Below are positions 42,705 through 55,342 of a stretch of 64,000 nt of DNA, piece after piece. Position numbers and translations under genes: made by a program. The notes under the pieces are model-generated. The model did no database searches and was not told where the DNA came from. It was given only the letters and a program-made list of their open reading frames with translations. The stretch comes from Trema orientale (taxonomy: Eukaryota; Streptophyta; Magnoliopsida; Rosales; Cannabaceae). The DNA is taken from NCBI GenBank assembly GCA_002914845.1, contig JXTC01000146.1, positions 442,002 through 506,001 of the forward strand. The letters are read 5' to 3'. Position 1 is the first letter of the stretch. Each line of letters begins with the position of its first letter.

Positions 42705-45056
42705 TGTCACGACCCAAACCCCGAACCAGTGGCAGAAGAGGAATTTTACAAGTGAAAATTCATAATTTATTTTAGAAAATTTTAGAAACTTCAATTTTTC
42801 AGAAAAACGACAGCTAGTTGAAAAACGACAGCTTCTGTAAAAGTTTATAAAAATAGTTCAAATCGTAAATTTCCACAGTTTCTGATCACCACTGGACATA
42901 GACTATTGATAATAGTAATAAAATATACATATGCATCACCACTGTCATCACAAGTAGGCATAATAGATAATACAGGCTAAATCCAAAGTATGAGCCTTAA
43001 ATGTTATTACAAATCCAAAATGAGTACTAAGTAGTTACCAACTACTAAACTAGTAATATTCTTCCAGTCTTAGTCACTCCGCTTCGAAGTTGCCCAAGTC
43101 ACACTGTACACCACCNNNNNNNNNNNNNNNNNNNNNNNNNNNNNNNNNNNNNNNNNNNNNNNNNNNNNNNNNNNNNNNNNTAGTACCTTTCCAAAATCCA
43201 GTTATAAAACAAGTTTGCAAATGATCAAGAGTAATCACATATTCAAATTCAAAATCAAAACCAAAGTCACCATGTCGTACATATCATAAATCAACCAAGT
43301 ACAAGTGTGAGCTCTCATCCTCTCATCACGGTCCTGTAATACCTCTTGAATAGAGGTACCCAGCATCCTGACACTACCCGGAAGTGTGTCAGCAAATCCT
43401 ACGCAGGGGCCTAGGTCTCTCACCTAGCACTGCAGCAACTCGCCAGCGATCTAAATACTATGATGCTAAAATGGAACTCAAGTGTGTGATCCTATGGTAG
43501 GTACAACATTTCACAGAGTATGTAATAACCATGCATCAAGTATACCAAGAAATCATGCTTTAAAACTCATTTGGTATTATTCTAGGATTTAAAGAAAATT
43601 GGGCAGCATAACGGCTGTATTTTCCCAAAACCAAAGTTTTAAACCCGCATAAAATCATATAAACTAATCCCAGAACAATCCAATATATTCAGCAGTTCAT
43701 AAAATATCCAATCAAATCATTTAATCCATGAAATTCGACAATTTCAAGAAATAGGTCATAATGCACATTTTAAATCAAAATAAGTTTAAAACTTGGTAAT
43801 TGAACCCCTACCTCGCCTGGATAGCTAAACTACGCTATCGGCGCCCGTAGATTCTCCCGTTGGTCACCCGGTCGCTCGGAAAGTCGTTTTGGGATCCCGT
43901 GAGCTTGCTTTGAGGAGTGACTTTCCAAATGAAATCTCAAATTGCAAAACAGAGGTCACCACTGAATTCAGAGCACCCAAAAATATTGGATTATATATAT
44001 AATTCGATTAATTTGGGCCCCGGGCCCGTGGCACGCAAATCGAGGCGAAATACCGAGCCTTGTGTCTCGGATTTCATGCTAACTCAAAACCTATTGATGT
44101 TTTATATCAAAACTCGTCTCTTGGCCTTACTTAGTCCAATTCCGAAGTCCAATTTCAGTTTCGAGGCCTCTAGCTCAAATTTGGGCTTAATTAGAAACTA
44201 ATTAGAAAAGTTACAAAAATACCATTTTCTGAAAATATTTAGATAAATGCCACAAATTTCAGATCAGTTTTTCTCTCAATCCTTACATCCAATTTCCACA
44301 AATCTACACCTATTCTCCTATCTTAAACCATATTTTTATCCCCCAAAGTTTCATGTATAATGAATTAACATAGTAAAAATAATTGCACAAATGCCACTTT
44401 TCGTGACGAAAATGACGTAAAAAGTTTTAGGAGCTCACCGGAGCTTCTTGGCCAGAAATTTGTGGCAGTGAGGGGTTGGGCTAGACTCAAGAGAGCTTGG
44501 GCTTCCTTTTCACGGCGGTGGGTGGCGGCTATGGGCGGCAGAAGGCTGGAATTCACCGCGCTTGGCCCCAGGTTGGGCGTGACTTCGCGCCTTTGTTTCT
44601 CGCGCTTGGCTGGGCGATGGTGGCCGGAAATGGGCAGCGTCTGGTCGCCGGTCAGCTGGGAAGAGACTCCGGCTAGAGTTGGGTAGTGGGTCGACGCCGG
44701 TGGCCGGATTTTGTGCCGCGCAAGGGAGAAGGTCGAAAAGAAGAAGAAGAAGAAGAAAAGAAGAAGGAGAACATGAGAGGAAGAGGGAGATTAGGGATTT
44801 TGGGGTATTTGGGGGAATTGTGGCATTTGTCACTTATGGGCTGGTGACCCAGCTTCTCAAAATCATATTTTAACCCCAAGTTTCGAATTTTATCTTCATT
44901 TAAGTCCTCAAAATCTGATTTTGACCCCACTTCAAATATTTCTATCACTTTAGCCTAAATCTGAATTTAATTCAATTTTCATCTCTTTTATTTATTTATT
45001 TTTTTTCAAATTTGTGAAAAGACCAAAATACCCTTATAAAAATCAAGGTTTTTACA
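42705..45056 (-). repeat. 5' LTR of the gypsy element
   Basis: Begins TGTCACGACCCAAACC and ends TTTTTACA just before the GTAAG duplication. It contains the 65-N gap at 43116-43180; the other LTR has roughly 90 bases at this place, so the gap is close to true size. Promoter of the element (transcribed leftward). Confidence 0.93.
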
Positions 45057-45061
45057 GTAAG
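45057..45061. repeat. Target-site duplication GTAAG, right
   Basis: Matches 35466-35470. Removing the element and one copy restores an uninterrupted GTCGTTTGTAAGAGAC repeat unit. Confidence 0.85.
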
Positions 45062-45109
45062 AGACTATATTTTTGTATGGAATATTTCGATTTTTTATTA
45101 TTAATTTGA

Positions 45110-46070
45110 TTTTTTGTTTTTTTAAGTATATTTGTCGAACTTCATAAATGTAGTTTTTGTCTATTAATGTCGATTTCTAAGGAGATTGATTGTAGTAAGG
45201 TTATTGTCGTTTCTTAGGGATGTTGGCGTTTTGTAGTTTATGCGATTGTTTATTGTCGTTGGTAAGACACGTCCCTGTTTCCAAGAGATATTTCGTCCCT
45301 ACGTTGTCTTTAACTTTGTTGTTTAAGAGGTTGGTTGGATTTTTTTTATTTTTTATTTTTTTGCTCTAATTATATACATCCTATTCTGCTACCTAGAAAT
45401 TAAATGTTAATGTGGGCGAGCTTTATGGGCCGGCCCACATTTCAAAGAAAAAGTACGGCTTATTTTACATCTCTATTACTATGTCTCTATTTTTATCTTG
45501 TTCTGACACAATTTTTTAAACATCTAATTCCACTGCCTGAATTATGTTTTTTGTTTGAGTTTTAGCTTTTGATTTATAACAAAATTGAGAATAAAAATTG
45601 AGAATGAGACATTTTTGTTCATGGGCAAAGATGAAACTGTTTTTGTAATTCAGAGACCTTTAAAAAGAAATAAAAAATGAAAAATTTTATTGTTATGTCT
45701 AGGATATTTTCTTACTTTATTGTTTTACTTTTGTCGCTGGTAAGAAACTTTGTCGTTTTTAGTTTACCGTGGTTTGTTCTCTTTCAGTGATGTTTTTGAG
45801 GGACGTTGTCGTTTGATGAGGTTATCGTTTAATAGAAATCTTATCGTTCGTAAGAGCATCATCTATAAGGGATATTGTGGTTTGAGAGGCAATTGCCGGT
45901 TTTAAGAGACGATGTCGTTTTTCAAGATAGCTCTCGTTTATTTGTTTCTTTACCTTGAAAAAAAAGGTGCGGTTTCGATCTAAAAGCTAGGCGTCGTCTG
46001 AAGTTCATATAATTGTCGTTTTCAAAGTCATTGTCGTTTCCAACAGACGTTGTAGTTTTCATAAGATTCC
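45110..46070. repeat. Degenerate short repeat array, TTGTCGTTTnTAAGAGACG type
   Basis: Units such as TTGTCGTTTCTTAGGGATG (about 45210), TTGTCGTTGGTAAGACACG (45255), TTATCGTTCGTAAGAGCA (45841), GATGTCGTTTTTCAAGATAG (45910) and TTGTCGTTTCCAACAGACG (46030) recur at irregular distances, with a non-repetitive AT-rich island at 45350-45700. The gypsy element landed in one unit. A related pair sits at 56752-56790. No protein is encoded. Confidence 0.6.
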
Positions 46071-48120
46071 GTGTTCCATCCTCTGCCCACCGAACGGCGT
46101 CCCCCATGACTCGGCCATCTCTTACAACAGGATCAAGATGCTTCTGACTCTTGACTGCAGGTCAGGTCCTTAAGTGGACCATGGCCTGTCAACATTATTG
46201 GGCCCCCATATGACTATAAGTCTATAATTGGGCGTAATGGCCGCACTGACAGAAATATGGGCAGGCCTAGCATACGGTAAAATTTTCTACTCTAGGAAAT
46301 TTTTGTATTGTTCCCTTTGGGAGCTAAACGTGTCAAAATTTTCCAAGACTAAAGAAAACAAAAAATGAGTAATGCAGCAAATTGCGACTAGATGCTTGAG
46401 GAAAATATAATGACCCCCCTTTTTATTTCTGAAAAGTTCTAATCTAGTCTCATTTCTGTGTGTGTGTTTTTAATAATCTTACGTGCATTTATTATAATGA
46501 AGCTGATAATAATAAGTGACAAGTTACTTCACATTCACAATACTAACGAAAATATGTTATGAAAACTTTCTTCGTAGTTTAAAACTCAAATTTTGACAAC
46601 TTCCATTCCTTAAAAAAAAAATCATTTATATAATTTCTTGAAATAAAAAGAGATCTATCTCTAGTATAGATTTGAAAAAAGGTCTTGTCTAACTTATTCA
46701 AAAAACAAAAGAAAAAAAAAAGAAAAAGAAAAAGAAAAAGAAAAAAGAGAAACGTCTCCCGGTTCCGAATCTGTGTTGAGATATTCTCATCCCTTGTCGT
46801 AACGTAACCAATGTTCCCCATGATTCAGTAGTTTATTCCTCACGTCTTCTAAATAATATCATTACCCTCCTCTACACTTTTTAATTATACCGTTAGGCTC
46901 CCCGTATTGTTTTAAAAACTTCGGGCGTGCCCCAGTAGCCTGATCATCCGATTCCAAAAGACTATTATACCCCCATGGGCAACCAAAGTTGAACTTGGAG
47001 AGCTAGATTAGATAAAAGTAATTCTTTGAATCTGAAGCGGGATTAGCATTTAATTAATTAATTAATTAATGAGATAAAAGTAATATTCTAATAATTATTT
47101 TACGTGGATTGTTCTTTGAAAAGAGGGAGATACTAATTTACTTGCCTTAAATAATTTGGATAAAGATAAGTTTAGCATATGAAATTTGTTTTTCTTAAAT
47201 TCTTTTAAATGCTAATCGTTATACTAAAATCCCAAAACCGTTTTTTTTTTAACAATAAAAAACACATATAGTTACATGTGGGAGAATTTACGTGGCATAG
47301 AACAACCTTTTCTTTTTCTTAGTTCAGTTAAATACTGTATTCTTTTTCTTTTTCTAAAAAAAAAATCAGAATAGTTTTGTTATCAACAACTAATTTGTAA
47401 TCAGGCAAAAAATAATATCTTTTAACTCCTAGTATTAAGTTTAAAAATGTAATATCTCTCCAACAATTAAAGAAAAGAGTTGACAAAAGTATATTATTAT
47501 ACACGAGCTCCATTTTCATATTGACCTTCCTCAAGAGTTTCTACTACATCATATATTACCATAATTACGTAGATATGATTCCATTGATAATGATTCTCAA
47601 AAAATAATTTAAAAAATAATCGTGAGGATGAATGATGAGTTTATATTCAATTTTTTTATTAGCCACTTTAATCAAGCATTTCTTATATTCACATTTCATA
47701 CTTTTATTCAGAGCCAAAAAAAAAAATATTCACATTTCACACACCGAAAAATAATTTTTTTTTTTTTAAAAATTATCATTCATGCATGATTCACATTCAT
47801 CCCCTCTTTCAATAAAATAATAACCAAAATTAATAACAATAATGGAGAGGGGCATATGAATTAATTCAAAGAAACGACAACGTTTCAAAAAACAATTTCA
47901 AAGACAGACACGTCCTTGAGAGGAGAGGGGTGGGTTTGACATTTCACAAAACTTGCTTACAGTGCAATTAACTCATATAAACAAAAACATTTTTATATAT
48001 TATTATTATTATTTTTTTTTTCCCCACTTGAAACAGAAACGAACCGTCTTGTTCTCCGTGTTAAGGTCAAAACTCACAACTCAAAACTCATCAACATCAA
48101 CAACAACAACCACCACCACC
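46071..48120. other. Gene-free DNA upstream of ATG18f
   Basis: Contains a purine run at 46697-46750 (AAAAAGAAAAAG), TAATTAATTAATTAAT at 47049-47070 and several A/T runs. From about 47860 the sequence has promoter-like composition. A T-rich run at 47996-48022 precedes the presumed leader, which is rich in CAA/CAAC repeats (48085-48120). Confidence 0.4.
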
Positions 48121-48138
48121 ATGGCCAAACTCCTCTAA
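48121..48138 (+). promoter_or_regulatory. Short uORF (MAKLL) before ATG18f
   Basis: ATGGCCAAACTCCTCTAA in the context ACCACCATGG, which is optimal for plant initiation, 148 bases before the main ATG. A second uORF starts at 48189 and overlaps the main start in another frame. Both would be expected to lower or condition translation if they are in the mature leader. Confidence 0.5.
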
Positions 48139-48285
48139 ACGACGTCGTTTATAGTCTCCTTCTTCCTCAGTTTCTTCGCCGGAATCTTATGCTATTTCCG
48201 ATCGAATTGTCGGTGGGGACCATTCTCCCGGTAACTCCCCGGTTGCTGGTGGTAAAGTTAGCAACAGAGGTCGTAGTATCTGACT

Positions 48286-51200
48286 ATGAAGAACAACCAC
48301 AACAAGGCTAACAACAACAACACCAACAGTACCCATAATGGCTTTCTTCCCAATTCTCTGAGATTCATTTCTTCTTGCATCAAAACCGCCTCCTCCGGTG
48401 TCCGCTCCGCCAGCGCCTCCGTCGCTGCTTCTATCTCCGCCGACCCCCACGCCCATAAGGACCAGGTTCGTTAATTCTCTTCTTTCAATTTAATTTCAAC
48501 TGGTTTATATATTTTTTTTTTTTGGAATTTCATTTAATATTCAATTTTGAGATCATTATTTTAATTTTATATTTTGCTTGAATTGGAAATTAGGTTTCTT
48601 TCTTTTGCCTTGGATTTGGGATAATGTAATATTCTTTGTGTTTGGTTACCGAGAAAGTTGAGGGACACGATGGGAAAATTTGAATCGCCGAATTCTAGGT
48701 CTGATGTCGTTTCGGCCCCTTTTTTGTGGTTGAATCTTATATTTGTTTGTTGGGTGCTGATAAAGTTTTGAGAAAACGAGAACACAGTAATGCAGAGGCA
48801 ATTCTCTCTTTCTCGGCCCTTTAGGGAACTGGGGAACTGATTTTATTGATGTTATTTATTTTGGTTACTGGGCATTGGGAACAGAAAGTGAAATGAAGGA
48901 TTTTGACTGTTGCATGCGGTTGAATTATTATTCTTATTATGATTATTTTTTTTTTGAAAGTGATGAGGGTGTTGTTTAGCTAGGTGTATTAGTTGATCAC
49001 GGTCGATTTGGGTGGAGGTTTAAGGAGCATTAATTTTTATTGTTGAGGATGATGGATGGGGTGATTTTATTCGCGGCTGGAAGTACAACCTTGAAATGTT
49101 GGCGAATTGATAACTGCTCTGAAGTTTAAGATGGGGAAATGACAAATTTCATTTTCTATTAGAAATAGGTAATGGGTAGTTCTTTGGAGTGAAAAGGAAT
49201 GAACATTTGATTACTTCTCGTTGTACTTGAAGCGGTCGATCGTATCGCTATTTTTAGTTTCATTGTATGCGATGTTTGAACCTATATATAGGAAAGAACA
49301 TTTTCTGTGCATGCTGTTTAGCACTCGGTAGAATTTACCTACCAGCATTATCTGACATATTTGTGGCAAAACAGGTGCTGTGTGCGTGCTTTGACAGACT
49401 AGAGCTTGGTCCATCTTGCTTCAAACATGTTCTCTTACTTGGCTATTCCAATGGTTTTCAAGTTCTTGATGTTGAAGATGCCTCCAATGTCGGTGAACTC
49501 ATTTCGAAACGCGATGATCCCGTTACATTTTTGCAGATGCAGCCCCAGCCTGCAAAATCCAAGGATGATGAAGGATTTAGAGCATCACATCCTTTACTTT
49601 TGGTTGTTGCATGTGATGAGTCACAAAGCTCAGGTCTGATGCAAAATGGGAGAGATGGGTTGGTCAGAAATGGTTACAGTGAAAATCAAAATGGAAACCT
49701 TGTTTATTCTCCAACTGTTGTTCGGTTTTACTCATTGAGGTCTCACAATTATGTTCATGTTCTGAGATTTCGCTCAACTGTGTACATGGTTAGATGCAGT
49801 CCTCAAATAGTAGCCGTGGGTCTTGCATCGCAAGTAAGCTTTGGCTTATAAAATTTTTTTCAAGTGTTATTTTTATTCTATTTTCGGTTGATACCATCCA
49901 ATAGGTTGCCTTAGGACGTTGTTTCCTTTCATTTACCAAAGCAGAAGAATTAGATGGTATTTTTTAGTTGCCTGTTTATGGCACAGTATTGCTGGGTAAA
50001 GGGTGCACCTTAAACCTTTTTACTACTAATAGTATTTAATTTTGGATGACTACTTTTTGACAATTGGAACTTGTTTCAACATTTTCCCCTTTGTGGGTTT
50101 TTCTTCCAGATATACTGCTTCGATGCAGTCACTCTTCAGAATAAATTCAGTGTCCTCACTTACCCAGTCCCGCAATTGGGAGTCCAAGGAATGGTCGGGG
50201 TTAATATTGGCTATGGGCCCATGGCTGTTGGTCCAAGGTGGTTGGCTTATGCTTCAAATAACCCACTGCAGTCAAACACAGGACGGCTAAGTCCACAGAG
50301 TCTTACTCCTCCTGGTGTCAGTCCATCAACATCACCTGGCAATGGAAGTTTGATGGCTCGATATGCCAAGGAATCTAGTAAGCAATTAGCTGCTGGGTTG
50401 TTAAATCTAGGTGACATGGGTTATAAAACTTTGTCTAAATACTATCAAGAACTTATACCTGATGGTTCTGGCTCTCCTATTCCATCAAATTGTAGTTGGA
50501 AAGTAGGTCGGGGGCATTTGACAGAATCAGATATTGCTGGAATGGTTAGTCTTTTACCTAAAAAATAATCATTATCATTTTGCAGCACAAATGCAAGAAA
50601 AGAAAAGATTCATTACATTTACACACACACGTGTCACTACTTTTGGGATTTTTAGACTTTTAAATTGTAGAGCAGTATAGTGTGGAATATATATATTTTT
50701 TTCAGTGTGTCTTTGTTTCAAGCAATGATTTTGTGTGTTTATTTACCCATCATTTCAGGTTGTCGTGCAAGATTTTGTTTCAAAGGCTATTGTGTCACAG
50801 TTTAGGGCCCACACTAGTCCAATTTCTGCTCTTTGTTTTGACCCGAGTGGGACACTTCTTGTTACGGCCTCAATTCATGGCAACAATATCAATATTTTTC
50901 GAATTATGCCTTCCCGCTCACACATGGGTTCAGGCACTCAAACTTATGACTGGAGCACTTCTCATGTGCACCTTTACAAGCTTCGTCGTGGCATGACATC
51001 TGCTGTATGCTTCTGTCCTTAATATGTCCTCTAAGTGTTGTATTTTTTTGTTTTATGTTCATGAGGTTTTTCTTCTGCTTGTTCTTGTTCAACAGGTGAT
51101 CCAGGACATTTCTTTTAGTCAGTATAGCCAATGGGTTGCCATTATTACATCCAGAGGGACTTCCCATATTTTTGCTCTTTCTCCCTTTGGTGGTGAGACT

Positions 51201-54033
51201 GTTCTTCAAATACAGAATTCTCCTGCTGATGGGCCTACTCTTCTACCAGTTTTATCCTTACCCTGGTGGTCCAGTCCATCTTTCACTGTGAACCAGCAAT
51301 CTTTTTCTCCACCACCACCACCTGTAACGCTTTCTGTGGTTAGCAGAATTAAAGATAATAACTCTGGTTGGCTCAATACAGTTAGTAATGCTGCATCATC
51401 TGCAGCAGGAAAGACGTTTTTGCCTTCTGGGGCTGTGACTGCTGTGTTTCATAGTTGTGTACCTCTTGATTTGCAACTTGGTCATGCTAAGGTTAATGCT
51501 TTGGAGCATCTGTTGGTTTATGCTCCTTCTGGTCATGCAATTCAATATAATTTACTTCCATCAACTGGGGGAGAGCCAGGTGAATCTGCTTCAAGAACTG
51601 GATCAGGTTCTTCCCACCAGTTGCAGGATGAGGAGTTGAGAGTTAAAGTGGAACCTGTTCAGTGGTGGGATGTTTGCCGAAGGACTGATTGGCCTGAAAG
51701 AGAAGAATGCATTTCTGGGATTACACTTAGGAAACAAGATGCCATAGAGATGGTCATGGACATTTCTGATTATGAGGATAATGACACTAGGGATAAGGAA
51801 TTGGTAAAACCTCTTGAGAAATCTCACTTATATATCTCCAATGCAGAGGTCCATATAAACTCTGGAAGGATACCAATCTGGCAAAAGTCCAAGGTGTGTG
51901 TTTCATTTGACAATTGTGATCCCTTTTTGTGTCATCTTTTTCAAATTACTTTTGTAATCCTTTTGTTTATACTTTAGATATCTTTCTTTACGATGAGTCC
52001 GATGGAGGCAAATGGGCAAACTCTCACTGCAGATCCATCTGGTGGGGAAATTGAAATAGAGAAGTTTCCTTATCATGAGGTTGAAATTAAGCAGAAGGAT
52101 CTCCTGCCTGTTTTTAATCATTTCCATGGCCTGCAGTTCAATTCGGGCGACCGGTAATTTTAATGCTGCAATCCTTTAATTGTATTGTCTGTATTAGTTA
52201 CAATTGAAAATCAACTTATCATCATTTGGTTATAGGAATTATATCTTATTGTTATGAGGAAAATGGTATTTAATTAATCAGACTTCTCTTTCTTCTAGTA
52301 AAACTTTCCTTCATCATGTTTAGGCATGCTCTACTGCTCTACCATCCAGGGTATCTAACTCCCTGTACTTATTCATCTTTTATCTTTCAATTTCATCTTT
52401 TCTATAATTTGCACTTGATCAGTCTTAGGGATGAATCAAGATGTGATTCCTGATGCGATTCCATTATCTTTTTTTAAATTAGTTCTTAGAAAAGAAAAGA
52501 AACATAACTATTTTGGATGCAAGAGTGAACTCATTCACATTATGTGCGTGCGGTGTTCCCATTCAGTTCATAAATGATGCATCCTTTTCTTCTCCTTGTT
52601 CCAAATATTTAGTCGATATATTTCAAACTTACCTAGCTTATCACTTTATGGTTATGGTGCCTAGAGCTTGTGTATCTGCTAAAATATTTTTGTCTACTTT
52701 CGCCCTCTGGTTATGCATATCTTTACCACAAATCAATTGGTTGTCTGATTTTGCAGGGGCCCCGTTGGCTCACATTCATCTGTTGATTCTCATGAAGCTA
52801 AAGAGAACTTTTCAAAGACTTCGGTTATTTCCCATGCTAAGTTTGCATCAACTGGCTCATTTGAGCACTCAGATGGTGGTAAGATTAAATGTCTGATGCT
52901 AATATTATTGTCTGATCATTTAGAGGGAGCTACTAATGCCAGTTCCTGGTTGTTGGCATTTTTAACAGGACTTTTAGGGGATTCTTATCCATCGAGTCTC
53001 CAATTTGGCAATGAAAGTAGTGGAGAAAAGAACGACAGATCCATATTGGCATCACGTCTGCAGAACCAAAGCTCTACAAACAAAGATGTAGTTTCATATT
53101 CGTCCAGACAATCTAACTCGGATGTCTCTCATGTTGACAATAGAAATTTTTCGAACGGTCTGTCTACTTCAACAGGCGGCTCACTTTCTGCTGATAGAAC
53201 TATTTCAAAAGAGGTTCAGTCGGTCAATGTTAGTGAGTGCTCTGAAAGTTCCAATGTGAGCTCTAACCGTTCTGATCTGAGTATGAACAGTCTTGATGAG
53301 GGACCAGTACATGATTCACTCGATTTGGAACCATTTTTCCAAGAGGGCTATTGTAAAGCATCTGCTGAGAGTGACTGTCCTGAATCAACTGAAGCTATCA
53401 CTGATGTGGACAGCAGCAGCAGTCCATGTGACAGGGAAAAATCTGAAGAATACGGCGATAATGATAATGATGACATGCTTGGTGGTGTCTTTGCTTTCTC
53501 CGAGGAAGGTGGGAATCTATTAAACTTTAGATTTAATTATTCTTATTCAATAGTTTTTCTTGGTATTTGGCATTGTATAATAGTTATAGGTCTGCTGCTC
53601 CTATAATAAATCCTTATCTATATCTCAGTCTTTACTCTTTACATTACATTGTAGATCCTATCTCTTCAGACAATAGGAAATTTTACTTTTGGCATATGAG
53701 TTCCTTTCTAGTAGTCAGTCCGGATTTCATGTGGTACTGATGTTCAGAAACTCGAATGTCTACGTAGTTTGAAGGCCTTCTGTGGTGTGTTCTATAAAGG
53801 GTTGAGGTTTAATTCATTTTATTAACCTTTCAGTGGCGTAGTTGGTGGTTTGGATATTACCTGGTTTGTGATATCATCCATTGTGGAAGTAACAATTATA
53901 CTTCTCTGTTTTTATACTTATTATACTAGGCTTCATAAATTCTTGCTTAATTATTCTAGAAAAGAAAAAACAAAAATCTTGCTTATTGCCATTTCTCATG
54001 TGTTTTTTCTTGTATCTTACGTTTGCAGGATAA
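48286..54033 (+). CDS. ATG18f: ATG18f-like autophagy protein (PROPPIN WD40 with BCAS3-type region)
   Basis: Exons: 48286-48465, 49375-49833, 50110-50544, 50759-51004, 51096-51893, 51978-52153, 52757-52878, 52969-53508, 54029-54033. All introns are GT-AG and the frame stays open, giving 986 residues. The N-terminus NGFLPNSLRFISSCIKTASS and the segment LLGYSNGFQVLDVEDASNV are typical of plant ATG18f/g/h and closest, from memory, to the f type. WD40 repeats run from about 75 to 480. LRRG at 433-436 stands where PROPPINs carry FRRG, the site that binds PI3P and PI(3,5)P2. A BCAS3-like region (VVSRIKDNNSGWLNTVSNAA) spans about 515-690. The rest is acidic and serine-rich, ending LGGVFAFSEEG, with the stop split off into a five-base last coding exon. 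It acts at phagophore or endolysosomal membranes in autophagy. The f assignment is by resemblance only. Confidence 0.9.
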
Positions 54034-55342
54034 GGTACCGTCATGCATCCGAATTGTGGTGAAGATGTTCTACCTTTTTCTAGCCTTTGAAATGTTTTTA
54101 GTGCTGGGTTAAAAAGCTTGGCCCTAGTGGAGTCTGGACACATCTAATTGGTATTTCAGGTTTATTTTCTTTCAACAATCGAAATGCAACTACCTGATTG
54201 GTACAAGAAACGATTTAAAGGCTTTGTAAATTGAAATTCATCATATTGCTGCTGGGGCAACCTTCTCGTCTAATTAATTTCATGTGTAAATGTTGTAAAT
54301 TGAAATTCATAGAAGCAATATTTTGTGTGGACGGATTTTTTTTCCTATGCTGTGTAACATTATTATTCATTCTTCAAAGAAAAAGAAAAAAAGAAATAAA
54401 GATGAAAATTAAAGAGGGCTTGTCACTGTAGTTAGTACACAATGCATTATTTACTTACCAGCTTCACTACTCTTTCGGGTGTCTATTTATTTTCTGTAAG
54501 TGCTTGTTTGATTCTATGACTAGCCATTGATCCACTTCCGGGGTCATTATTGGGAAATCATCTTGTTTTGTTTGACATTTTTCATCATAAGCTTCCCAAC
54601 TTGAGGCAGTGAAAAGTTCGTTATTGGTGGCCCATTTCATTTACCTGCAAATCATAAATCATGAATTTATTCGGTTTACATTAAAAAAAGTGTTTATACT
54701 GGTCTGACACTCCTCTAGGGTGCAGAGACTCCTTTGCCGTGGGAAAAGCTGAAAAGACGGAAAGCAAAATGCTTTTTTTCGTTTCTGAAAATACAAGTAA
54801 CTTGTGGAACGAGAAGTGCGTACGACCTGATTTTCTTTTTTTCTTTTTTTTTTTGACGGAGATTTTCTTTAATTTTAAGTAAGAGTTTTAATTCTATTTC
54901 TCCCCGTCCATAATGTATTTCTCTCTTTTTTTCTCTTTCTTTTTCTTTTTTCCTTTTTGGTTCATTAGGCATATACTTTCCATTTCATGTATGTTTCCGT
55001 ACCATGTAACAAGTAATCAAGTAAGTAGTAAAGCAACAATTTTTTAAGAGGAGAAGAAATCAATCGAAAATAGCAAAGAAGGCTAGGACGAACATTTGAA
55101 AGGTCCCGAATAGCCAATGCTTGTCAACTCCAAATGAAAAGAGTTGAAGGTTATGGGGAGAATATTACAAGGTTCTTGGGGCTCGGCTCGTGTTGTTCTC
55201 CTTTACGTATTATGCATATAAGCATATATACATATGTATAGGTATATACGTTACGTACACATGTTTGAGTGTTATATATATATATAGACTGTTCTATACG
55301 TGTACACATCATGAGGTGTGTAATGTGTAGAGATATAACACG
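54034..55342. other. 3' region of ATG18f and spacer
   Basis: Probable 3' untranslated region at first (TTGTAAATTGAAATTCA occurs twice, at 54223 and 54293), then CT- and T-rich DNA (54830-54960) and AT-rich spacer with TATATA words. No gene is seen. Confidence 0.4.

Larger units (their letters stand above)
35471..45056 (-). mobile_element. Ty3/gypsy chromovirus-type (Tekay-like) LTR retrotransposon, complete but dead
   Basis: 9.6 kb with two long LTRs (35471-37854 and 42705-45056), flanked by the 5-bp duplication GTAAG (35466-35470 and 45057-45061). It lies on the minus strand, so the 5' LTR is the right one. A primer-binding site for initiator tRNA-Met, a polypurine tract, gag, protease, reverse transcriptase, RNase H, integrase and a C-terminal chromodomain-like segment can all be placed in order. 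The order PR-RT-RH-INT marks Ty3/gypsy. Long LTRs, the tRNA-Met site, an MPPKR gag start and the integrase-linked chromodomain fit the Tekay/Del group. Several stops inactivate the coding part. The LTRs differ at scattered positions, so the insertion is not very recent. Confidence 0.93.

Noticed and set aside
44462..44873. Several GC-rich open frames in the LTRs of the gypsy element
   Set aside because: They occur in the non-coding LTR in both copies in shifted forms and encode proline/serine- or arginine-rich nonsense.
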